DNA of 23,332 nucleotides, taken from the NCBI GenBank assembly GCA_009801015.1, contig VHZZ01000902.1, forward strand, positions 10,966 to 34,297, in the 5' to 3' direction. Below, one piece after another: positions 1 through 7,689 of this stretch. This DNA is from Silene noctiflora (Eukaryota; Streptophyta; Magnoliopsida; Caryophyllales; Caryophyllaceae). The notes beneath the pieces are model-generated. The model did no database searches, was not told the origin of the DNA, and saw only the letters and a program-made list of their open reading frames with translations. Each line of letters begins with the position of its first letter. Within the stretch, counting starts at the first letter, position 1. Both the position numbers and the translations under genes were made by a program.

Positions 1-197
1 GTCATGTGTAATTAAGGCATATTTTGCTAGATCATGTGTACTCTACTGGGTTTTCACCTTTTCAGCTTAAAATCAGAAGGCGAAATTTTGCATTCGTTAG
101 TTCAAATTACAAGGAATCTGCTGGTATAAAGATCTTAAATTGTGATGCATTATAAGATGCAAAGTTGCAAACACACAGTTGATGCTGGTGCTAAATA
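1..197 (-). repeat. 3' flank of REM-a (duplicated block A, cut by window edge)
   Basis: This is the region downstream of the REM-a stop. It is clearly similar to the matching flanks of the other two copies (about 3220-3412 and 9590-9740). Shared strings include a 'gcttaaaatcagaa' stretch, 'aagatgcaaagttgcaa' and 'cacagttgatgct' directly before the stop codon. It therefore belongs to the tandemly duplicated block and probably contains the 3' UTR. No gene is seen here. The block continues beyond the window. Confidence 0.7.
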
Positions 198-1152
198 TTA
201 GTCGCCTCCGGTGTGGAGGAAGGAGACTGAGAGAGCTGTACAGGGTAAATCAAGAGCCTCAATGACACAGATGTCTCCAGCTTGAATGCGGTTATGACGT
301 AGAAAATCACCAAAGCCTTCCCCCTCTGAACAAGTAATAATCTTCTTTATAACTCAACACATCCACACTCCACGTTTTCTCCGAGGTACATATTTTTACT
401 CGCTGTACTTTTTTACTCATGTACCGATTTGAAAACGCACATGGCAAGTGCTGCAAGTAAACAAGAATGCTAATTAATACGAACTTAAAAATGTCGAAGA
501 GCATCATTAGCAAGCTTAAGAATAAAGATGATGATACTGACCATGCTGCAATTGGCAACATAACTCTTGGTCATGCGCACCCTTAAGGAAGAAGGGTTCG
601 TCGACTCCTTTTCTCTTAACTTCTTGGCTCCTTTGTTACCCTTGGGCGACATACAATCCTTCCCACTTTTACCTATCTTCATACGGCCCACCGCCTTAGT
701 TGTACCACCTAAATTATCACAGTCATCATCATCTGTATTGCCTTTGCCATCTTCCTTTAGTGAAATCACGGTCTGCTTTCCTGGGGTGAGTTTGAGCTTT
801 TCCAATCCATCTGTACCAAAGATATCGACAGTAAACCTGGAATTTCCATGGTATTGAAACACCATGAACTCGCCGATTGTGACACCATTCTCGCTCACAA
901 ACTCTTTCCACCCTTTCTTGAATAAGAATTCTTCTCCTTCCTTGACTAGATCCACCTTCCAGACCTTATTGGTAGCAGACCTTTCGATGATCGCTTCACC
1001 CGTTACTTCTTTTTCCAAATGTGTCTCAAAGCTTGAAGTTATCTTCTCATATACAAAGAAAGTGAGTTGAAAATCATTACGAGTTGATGAGAGAAAAATT
1101 CAGGGAGAAAAACAGTGAAGAACTCGGGTGCATTGTTAGACGAACTTGCCAT
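198..1152 (-). pseudogene. REM-a: two-B3-domain REM-type transcription factor, probably broken
   Basis: By homology to REM-b and REM-c the exons are 1081-1152, 542-1045 and 198-450. The start is the conserved MASSS ATG at 1152. The first B3 domain runs from PEFFTVFLPEF through KITSSFETHLEKEV to the GEFMVFQYHGNSRF strand. A long acidic/basic linker follows, then a second B3 domain beginning HLPCAFSNRYM. Two things suggest loss of function. First, intron 1 (1046-1080) is only 35 bp, below the usual plant splicing minimum, and reading through it meets a stop. Second, a C run at 320-324 (five, against four in both sisters) shifts the frame in B3-2, so translation would end at 307 instead of 198. 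Five codons before this point are also missing relative to the sisters. The linker has a basic, possibly nuclear-localising stretch (PKGNKGAKKLREKES) that the sisters lack. If spliced, the product would be about 239 aa. A single-base assembly error in the C run is possible, but the short intron stands separately. Confidence 0.75.
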
Positions 1153-1254
1153 TTATTTTGTCTGCCCTATCACTGCAAAAAAAAAATGTCGAAACAGATA
1201 AAAAGAAAAACATCATTGGCATGGGCAATCTGTCTCATGGATGTAAAGATTATA

Positions 1255-1309
1255 CTCGCTCTATTACAGTCATTTGTTTACCTTTCCTTATCGACTGAGA
1301 TGGAAGGAG
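1255..1309. repeat. Stowaway-like mini-repeat in REM-a 5' flank
   Basis: Begins ctcgctc and ends ggaaggag, flanked by TA on both sides, with the 'catttgtttacctt' core typical of the small elements in this window. Related, differently sized copies lie at the same relative place upstream of REM-b (4487-4546) and REM-c (10861-10949). The insertion therefore predates the block duplications and has since been eroded differently in each copy. Confidence 0.45.
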
Positions 1310-1406
1310 TATGATTCAATAGTTAACGCGCTTGGTGCGGCTCAGAAATCAGAACTTACCTGACAAGGAACTACAGAAAACACACAAAGAGAGCCTAACA
1401 AACAAG

Positions 1407-1418
1407 CAGTATATATAG
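1407..1418 (-). promoter_or_regulatory. possible TATA box of REM-a
   Basis: The run 'agtatatataga' reads TATATAC(T) on the minus strand, about 255-265 bp upstream of the REM-a ATG. TATA-like runs are common in AT-rich plant DNA, and I do not see this one at the same place in the sister copies. The call is weak. Confidence 0.2.
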
Positions 1419-1838
1419 AAAACTAAATTCAGGTTTTGCACAGAACTGTTTGTACTTAATTGTCAGTAAATCAGCACACAATATCAAATATGAAATCACA
1501 GTTTGACTGTCATTCTTTACATTTATATATTTTTAATCTTTTGTCGAAAATATATTTTTGTGAAACTTCTTTTTGTAGCAAGTGCAGATATCTTTGTACA
1601 CAAATTCTTATTTAAGACGAATTAGCAAAAAGTTCGTCCCGTTTATCCAACTGCTGTGCTACTTAACCTATTTTTAATCTTTTAAGACTGATAAGTCTAT
1701 CTTAAGAGAAACAAACTAATTTTTGTTATATATCATAATATTTCATACGGAGTAGTTTTCTAGCTATCTATGATAATTTTTTCCTTGCAAAATTCAAATC
1801 GGAAGAACACGACATTAGGAAGGATGTAATAACTAATA

Positions 1839-2036
1839 CTCCTTCCGTCCCGATCATTTGTTGTCCTTTTTCATTTTTGGGTGTCTCAGTCCTTCCTATT
1901 TTAGGATTGCATTTGATGAGTAGTTTGATCTTTCACATTCAATTTAGTCCACTTGTCATCTTATAATTGGCTCCCTTATCTTTCCTTGGTCTTTGTGCGA
2001 AAACCAAAGGACAACAAATGATCGGGACGAAGGGCG
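1839..2036. mobile_element. Stowaway MITE (198 bp)
   Basis: A short non-coding element with near-perfect terminal inverted repeats of about 30 bp. The left end starts ctccttccgtcccgatcatt. The right end reads back as cgcccttcgtcccgatcatt, both continuing 'tgttgtccttt'. It is flanked by TA dinucleotides (1837-1838 and 2037-2038), the target-site duplication of Tc1/mariner-derived Stowaway elements. The high similarity of the two ends suggests a fairly recent insertion. No copy is seen at the matching place in the other REM blocks. Confidence 0.85.
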
Positions 2037-2163
2037 TAAATTTTACTCAAGGACAGTAGGTGTAACTAGAAAGCAGGGTGATCAAGGGTACAGATTCCAC
2101 AATCAAAATGATGCATGAATTTCAGGCATCTTCAGATTATCGCCCATCAAAAATGGAATAGCA

Positions 2164-2583
2164 TCATCCGATACTGTTGAGTTTCAGTATCACCCTCTCA
2201 TCCCGTATTGTTGTCCTAATTAAAATCCTAGTTAAACAGTTGTCTCCAATGTCACAAATATCATATTTTAGTCTCGTAAGTCGTAACTCGTACACACTGC
2301 TCCAACACCAATCTTCCTCCTCCTCTTTTCGTTGAATATCCAATCTTAGAGCTGCTCTAATATCAGTATAGCTGAGCGAGAGGTAGGACAACTGGACAAG
2401 AGATGGCAGGTTAAGGCCCTTATGGGTATGCAAGTCAGGTGGACTCAGGACTGTGGCCCAGATGGTACTTATTGGTGACTCGATCCTGCTTTCCTTATCG
2501 TGCTCAGGAAATCCTAGATACGAGTGGAATGTGCTGTAAAACTGTGAAAGTTTGATCTCGTAGTTGTTAATGTTGTTGGCCAT
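2164..2583 (-). CDS. unrecognised 139-aa open frame between blocks A and B
   Basis: An ATG-initiated frame (MANNINNYEIK...) of 139 codons. I do not recognise it: there is no obvious domain, signal peptide or membrane segment, and it contains an acidic KEEEEDWCW stretch in the middle. It lies upstream of the TRM4 remnant, in a place where block C has only non-coding TRM4 3' flank. A few bases at its 3' end (around 2226-2245) resemble 11828-11850, which argues that part of it is just decayed flank. It could be a chance open frame or an exon of a lost gene. Confidence 0.2.
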   Translation of the reverse strand: MANNINNYEIKLSQFYSTFHSYLGFPEHDKESRIESPISTIWATVLSPPDLHTHKGLNLPSLVQLSYLSLSYTDIRAALRLDIQRKEEEEDWCWSSVYELRLTRLKYDICDIGDNCLTRILIRTTIRDERVILKLNSIG

Positions 2584-2663
2584 CTTTTGCGGTTTCTCCC
2601 TACTATCGCGTATCTGTCTCTAAAATGCAGGACTTACACAGTAAAATCTTTTACTAAAATTAA

Positions 2664-2930
2664 GAATGCAGTATCATGCATAAATTAGTTTCCTACATCT
2701 ACAGCATGGTAAAAATTATACAGCATCAAATATATGAATTTCCCCCAACTGCTCAATGCAACATCCTACCAGTGTCTTCTTATTCTTCCACGTCAACCTC
2801 AGTAGCACCTTCGTCTTTCATCTCAATGTCGATTATATGTTTCTGCTGCAGGACCATCAAGAACATCGGACGAATCAACAGTATTTCTCTCTGAAGGAAA
2901 CACGCTACAAAGGATACCAGGCCTTCGAAG
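2664..2930 (-). pseudogene. TRM4 gene remnant in block B (exon 15/3' flank joined to exon 12 piece)
   Basis: 2664-2847 aligns with 12012-12190, which is the 3' flank and last exon of the intact TRM4 gene (shared 'agtatcatgcataaattagttt' region and 'cttcgtctttcatctcaatg'). From about 2848 the similarity jumps to 14450-14541, inside TRM4 exon 12, with a perfect 25-bp match ending at 2929. Everything between those points in the parent gene is missing, so this is a deleted genomic fragment, not a retrocopy. It has the same orientation as TRM4 and the REM genes. It cannot encode a methyltransferase. Confidence 0.8.
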
Positions 2931-3101
2931 TTTATAGATGAGCGAGACTGTGCGGCTAAGAAAATGAGGGGTCATGAGAGTAAACTCACAAAGTTGAAAG
3001 CGATGATGGAGAAGATAAATTTTGAGATTGAAGCTGAGATAGCCACGAGTGCACAGAAACTTCAGTCCAAACTTACGGAAATTGCCAATTCTCCCTGGTA
3101 A
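2928..3101 (+). pseudogene. orphan C-terminal coding tail, block B
   Basis: An open plus-strand frame of about 57 codons reading KFIDERDCAAKKMRGHESKL and ending ...LQSKLTEIANSPW then TAA. The composition (many K, E, A, L, M) looks like a coiled coil. Its last 54 bp (3048-3101) match 9481-9534 in block C, with the same frame and the same stop. No start codon or upstream exon is visible. The sequence before it is antisense TRM4 remnant. It is probably the 3' end of a once complete gene convergent with REM that was carried in the duplication. I do not recognise the protein family. Confidence 0.45.
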
Positions 3102-3412
3102 ATCATGTACTACAGTTTTCGTTATTGGCGTGCCATGCACATTTTAGTAGAGGGATATGCCTGTTTATAGTTGGATCGTATTTTGTACCCTGAAACTATT
3201 CGAAAAGGTGAACTGTCGTCTGTCAAGTGTAATTACGGCATATTTTGTTACTCCATAACATGTACTCTACTTGCTTCAGCTTAAAATCAGAAAGTGAAAT
3301 GTTGCATTCCTTGATTTAAATTAACAGAAAACTGCTGGTGCAGAAGAACTTAAATCTTGATACATAATAAGATGCAAAGTTGCAAACACGCAGTTGATGC
3401 TAGTGCTAGATA
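3102..3412 (-). repeat. 3' flank of REM-b (block B)
   Basis: Non-coding stretch between the orphan tail and the REM-b stop. It shares long matches with 1-197 ('gtaattacggcatattttg', 'aagatgcaaagttgcaaaca') and with 9535-9740, so it is part of the duplicated block. It probably contains the REM-b 3' UTR. No gene is seen here. Confidence 0.65.
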
Positions 3413-4446
3413 TTACAGGCCACTGGTCCGGAGGACGGAGACTGAGAGAGTGGTACAGGATAAATCAAGAGCCTGAAAGACACAGACATCACCAACTTGG
3501 ATGCGGTTATGACGTAGAAAATCCACAAAGGCTTCCCCTTTGAACAAGTAATAAACTTTTCGGTATCTGCCAGTGACATAACTCGTCACATCCACACTCC
3601 ATTTTTTCACCGAGGTCCTGAGTTCTACTCCCTGTACATTCTTTCCCTTAATGTACCGATCTGAAAACTCATTTGGCAAGTGCTGCAAGTAAACAAGAAT
3701 GCTTATTTATACGTACTTAAAAATGTCGAAAGGCATGACTAACAAGCTTACGAGTAAAGGCGATGAAACGAACCATGCTTTTCTTGACAAAATAAGTCTT
3801 CATCATCGGCACCCTGAATGAAAAAGGGTTCTTCGACATACATCCCCTCCCACTTTCACCTATCTTCATACCGCGCACTGCCTTAGCTGTCTCATCTACG
3901 ACATCATAGTCCTCGTCATCATCATTAACATCGTCTTGGCTATTTTCATCTAGAAAAACCAGGGCCGGCTTTCCTGAAGCGAGCTTTTCCAATCCATCAG
4001 TACCAAAGAAATCGACAGTAAACCTGGAATTTCCATGGTATTGAAAAACCATGAACTCGCCGATTGTGACACCATTCTCTCTCACAAACTCATTCCACCC
4101 ATTCTTGAATAAGAAATCTTCACCTTCCATGACTAAATCCACCTTCCAAACGTCGTTGGTTTCGGACCTTTCGATGATCACTTCACCTGTTACTTCTTTT
4201 TCCAAATGTGCCTTGAAGGCTGAAGTTATTTTCTACTTGAAAGGAATCAATCAATTAGAAATATTCAAGTACTCGTCATTTGTTTACCTTTTTGTAAGGA
4301 GTATTTAAATCAAAGGTGAACAAATGATGAGTCGGAGGGAATATACACCAAGAAAGTGAGTTGGATATCATTACCAATTGATGAGAGCAAAACTCGGGGA
4401 GAAAAACAGTGAAGAACTCGGGTGCCTTGTTAGATGAACTTGCCAT
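3413..4446 (-). CDS. REM-b: B3-domain (REM-type) transcription factor, 266 aa
   Basis: The exons are 4375-4446, 3774-4232 and 3413-3682, all joined in phase 0 (24 + 153 + 89 codons plus stop). Splice sites are CAATTG/gtaatg, caagtag/AAA, AGCATG/gttcgt and acttgcag/CAC. The first B3 domain covers about residues 9-105 (PEFFTVFLPEFCSHQL, then KITSAFKAHLEKEV, VWKVDL, GWNEFV, GEFMVFQYHGNSRF). An acidic linker (DDVNDDDEDYD) follows. The second B3 domain covers about residues 165-262 (HLPNEFSDRYIKG, WSVDV, VYYLFKGEAFVDFLRHNRI). Two B3 domains with an acidic linker are typical of plant REM proteins, which act in the nucleus and bind DNA, often during reproductive or meristem development. That role is known of the family and not shown here. 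It reads intact. Intron 1 holds a small Stowaway-like element. Confidence 0.88.
4272..4340. mobile_element. Stowaway-like mini-MITE in REM-b intron 1
   Basis: About 69 bp with inverted ends: 'ctcgtcatttgtttacctt' on the left and 'aaggtgaacaaatgatgag' on the right, next to TA. REM-c carries a larger relative at the same intron position (10579-10672), so one insertion predates the REM-b/REM-c split. In REM-a the whole region is deleted. Confidence 0.6.
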
Positions 4447-5178
4447 TTCCCTAGCAAAACGGTCGAAATAAATGTAAAATATTATACTCGCTCTGTCACA
4501 GTTATTTGTTAGTACAAAGGTGAACTATCGACTGGGATGGAAGGAGTATAATTCATCAGGTAACGCCTTTTATGCGGTTTGGAACTTACTCGACAAGGAA
4601 TTAGAACAAACACAAAACACAAGCATACCTCAGGTGATGTTTTTTCACAGGAAGGAAGCTGGTAAGAGTGCAAGATACAAAATACAGTAAACGTAAATTA
4701 TCGACAAAGTAAACGTAAACTATTGACTACGCGGATGGAGTATCTATTAGTAGTGTTACAGTGGTATTGTAGTCTGAAAATAAAAGCAGAATCTATAGAG
4801 GCAACGTGTTGGTCTAGGGAAGAGTATCATAGAGTGAAATTACCGTGTTACCCTCCTGTGTATGCCTTGTGTATAGGTGTTACTGAGGGACTGTTGGAGT
4901 AATTAATTCCACAATCAAAATGATTTTCTATAAAAGGTAAAACGTGACAATGTTTGCATGAATTTCAGGCATACGCAGGTTAACATTCTACTGAAATATG
5001 CTAGTAGAAGAGACTACTCATTTAAGAAATATACAAATTTTGGTCAAAAGATGACCTAATCTAAAAAAATCGATCGAATCCTGTTTGAAAATAAACTGAA
5101 AACCCGTTCTTGTCAACCATAAGTCATAAGACTCGTAACCCAAAAATGACCACGTCTGGAAATAACCCGCATATTTAG
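4447..5178. promoter_or_regulatory. 5' flank of REM-b with a block conserved in REM-c
   Basis: No gene is seen. 4487-4546 is a Stowaway-like remnant with TA at each side. About 4575-4985 aligns closely with 10985-11350 upstream of REM-c. Shared strings include 'caggaaggaagctggtaaga', 'ggcaacgtgttg', 'ggtaaaacgtgacaatgttt' and 'gcatgaatttcaggcat'. ACGTG cores (G-box/ABRE-like) occur twice in this block. It is placed as expected for a shared promoter region, but conservation could simply reflect recent duplication. From about 5090 the sequence passes into a decayed repeat shared with 11590-11780. Confidence 0.4.
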
Positions 5179-5566
5179 AGCCCTCGTAATCAGCTCGGTC
5201 AAAGCTCCTGATTTAGGCTCGTTTTATTTTTTATTATTAGTTAATTTTGATACATGACAAATGTTTTTATTCTTAATAAAATGTTAATTTAGTATGCATA
5301 ATTTTAATTTTATTATATTTGATAAGTATTTTATATTTACATTTTTCTAATAATATATTTCTTTTAAATTTGATTTAAAAGTTAAAAAATGTAGAAAATA
5401 ACGATTTAATGGAGCTCGAATCGAGCTCGAGCTTAATCCAAGCCGAATACGAGCTTTAAATTTTTAAGCTCAGAAAATTCCAAGCCGATTCTGAGCTCTA
5501 CCTCAAGTTTTCGAGCCGATTCCAAGCCCACCCAAGCTCGAGCTCGAATCGGCTCGGTTACACCCC
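5179..5566. mobile_element. hAT-like non-autonomous element (about 390 bp)
   Basis: Rich in GAGCTCGA/AGCCGA words on both sides of an AT-rich centre. The right end reads back as ggggtgtaaccgagccgat, a form common at hAT-derived plant repeats. The left end has a degenerate counterpart (cgtaatcagctcgg). The candidate 8-bp target duplication is tatttaga (5172-5179) and tatttagg (5567-5574), 7 of 8 identical. The exact left edge is uncertain by a base or two. It splits an older repeat that is continuous in block C (11590-11780), which supports a real insertion. Confidence 0.5.
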
Positions 5567-5579
5567 TATTTAGGAGTAA

Positions 5580-6020
5580 ATACATGCCTGCCCTGTGACC
5601 AGGGCTGTAAATAGGTGAATTTATTGGAAAAAAAAATTAAAAGCAAATTTACAAATAATACTCTTTCCAATCCAATTGATTGGGAACGCCTTCTATTTTA
5701 GACTATCCATATCTAAATACAACGTAAATATATTTAGTTTTACCTTACAAAGACGAATTAAACAAGATTTCGAATAACTATAATTTTTCTTATATATGGC
5801 TGATGAATATTATAAAAAAAAAATGGTACATTTGGATATGAATGCCTGAATGAAAAGGGTAACCCAAGTCTTAACCCGTATAAACTCCACTCATATTTTA
5901 TAAACCCGAAACTGATCTGATCCATATTTTCCCCGTACTCGTAACTCTGCCAACCAACCCGTTTAACAGGTCTATTTGTAAGCGTAAAACGGGTTTGAAA
6001 CAAGTATGCACCCGATTTTA
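5580..6020. repeat. decayed repeat, right part, shared with 5' flank of REM-c
   Basis: No gene is seen. The stretch is rich in AACCCG/CCGAA words. Its right part ('agcgtaaaac', 'tgaaacaagt', 'acccgatt') matches 11735-11780 in order. Together with about 5092-5178 it forms the block B counterpart of 11590-11780, interrupted by the hAT-like element. It ends at the border of the copia fossil. Confidence 0.4.
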
Positions 6021-6027
6021 GTTATCA

Positions 6028-7668
6028 CTATGTTCTTGGACCCATTTCACACTTGACAGTTAACAAGCCCTTGATCATTTGTGGTTTTTGGGTGGGATTT
6101 TGACGAGAGTAGACGATGGTGATTGGTGGTTTGGGACGAGGTGGTGGAGTGACCGAGGAGGTCACGGGTGATGGTTCAGTAGTGGCAGCGGGGTGTAGGA
6201 TAGGTATAGATATGGCGCACCAATCATCTGGGTCAGTGTATGTCGAGGAATATGATGATGATGCTGTATTTGGACGAAGTGGGTACTCGTCATCAACAAA
6301 CTTTACATGTCTTGCGGTATAGAGACGATGTGTTTTTGGGTCAAGACAATGATATGCGCTTTGAGTAGTTGAGTAGCCAACAAAAATGCACCGAATAGAA
6401 CGGTCTTCTAATTTGTGCTTAGTATATGGTCTTAACCAAGGATAGCACAAACATCCAAAATTATGAAGCTTCGTATAACCGGGGTGTTTATTATGTAATA
6501 TAAAATACGGTGAGTTACCATTTAAAGTTTTGGTAGGAAGACGATTTATAAGGTAAGTAGCCGTACTAAAGGCATAGGGCCAATATGTGGTTGGAAGGTT
6601 GGCATGATGTAGTAGGGCTAGACCCGTTTCGACAATGTGACGGTGTCGCCTTTCGGCATATTCATTATGTTCCGGAGTGTGAGGAGGTGAAGTAGAGTGG
6701 GAGATGCCATTGTCAAGAAGCGTTTTATTCAACTTAATATATTCACCTCCATTGTCGGAGAAAAAACGTCGAATTGGTTTTTGGAAATATTTTTCCACGA
6801 GTGCCTTGAATTGAATAAATATTTGGGTAGTGTCGGATTTGCGTTTTAGTGGATACAACCAAACGTATTTGCTAAAATGGTCTACAAATACAGCGTAGTA
6901 TTTGTAATGGTCTCGGGATAGGACTGGGCTAGTCCATATGTCTGAGAATAATAGATCTAAAGGTGCGTTTGACTGTAAAGAGGAAATAGAAAAAGGGAGT
7001 TTTTTGCTCTTGGCAACACAACAAGAATTACATTGTCCATAGTCCAATATTGGTAAAGATAAACTTTTATTGATAATTTTGATTACATCATAAGATGGGT
7101 GACCGAGCTTATGATGCCAGGATAGCGGAGCGGTTCCTTTGACAGCGGCATGAGCGATTGGTTGAGGACACCACTCGTAAATCCCCTGGTTAATGCGGCC
7201 CTGGAGCAGAATTCTTCCCGTCGGTATTGCCTTTAGAAAAAACAAATCAGGTGAGAAAATGATAAAAGCATTATTGTCTTTACATAATTGGGAAATTGAA
7301 AGAATATTACGAGAGATTGTCGGAACATGCAATACATTATTAAATTTAAGAGATTGAAGAGTGAATGAACCTATGTTGGCAATGGGGAGAGTCGAGCCGT
7401 AACCAATTATGAGATCGTCCATGCCATTGTGAGGGGAATGAAAAGCCAAGGTCAAGGTCATGAGTGATATGATTGGTGGCACCACTATCCAGGAGGAAGT
7501 TGGGGTTTGGAGATGGCGTACCATAGGTTGCCGAGTGAGCCTGTGGAGGGTTCGAATTCTGACGGTTGGAGGGTGGGTCAGGGAACACGATTGTCGGAAA
7601 CAGGTTGCGGAATAGGGGCAGTTAGCAATGACATGGCCAGTTTGACGCTCTTGCGCGAAATCATACAT
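6028..7668 (-). mobile_element. copia fossil: protease-end and integrase part
   Basis: The minus-strand text contains a protease-like LLDSGATNHIT motif, a GAG-pre-integrase zone with W-HHKLGHPSYDV and a CNSCCVAKSKKLPFS zinc-binding-like patch. A DDE integrase core follows, with recognisable DHFSKYVWLYPL, FFSDNGGEY and HTPEHNEYAERRHRHIVE blocks and the downstream LHNFGCLCYPWLRPY segment. This order is diagnostic of Ty1/copia pol. The part is a fossil within the larger element. Confidence 0.85.
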
Positions 7669-7689
7669 GGTCTCTCGTTCCTCATTCGC

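Larger units (their letters stand above)
1153..2163. other. 5' flank of REM-a, no gene seen
   Basis: Non-coding upstream region of REM-a. About 1153-1390 aligns with the 5' flanks of REM-b and REM-c (shared 'cgaacttgccat', a Stowaway-like remnant, 'gacaaggaa'). The middle part, about 1400-1838, is AT-rich and I recognise nothing in it apart from a TATA-like run. A Stowaway MITE occupies 1839-2036. About 2094-2131 again matches the sister flanks ('atgaatttcaggcat'). The larger conserved upstream block of REM-b and REM-c is missing here. Confidence 0.6.

Noticed and set aside
567-857. Plus-strand frame of 96 codons, with similar frames opposite REM-b and REM-c
   Set aside because: These are antisense shadows of REM exon 2. 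They recur in all copies only because the REM coding sequence is conserved.
2676-2941. Plus-strand frames of 61-72 codons
   Set aside because: They lie antisense to the TRM4 remnant and show no coding signal of their own apart from the short tail described separately.
6116-6322. Glycine/valine-rich plus-strand frame
   Set aside because: It is antisense to the integrase part of the copia fossil.
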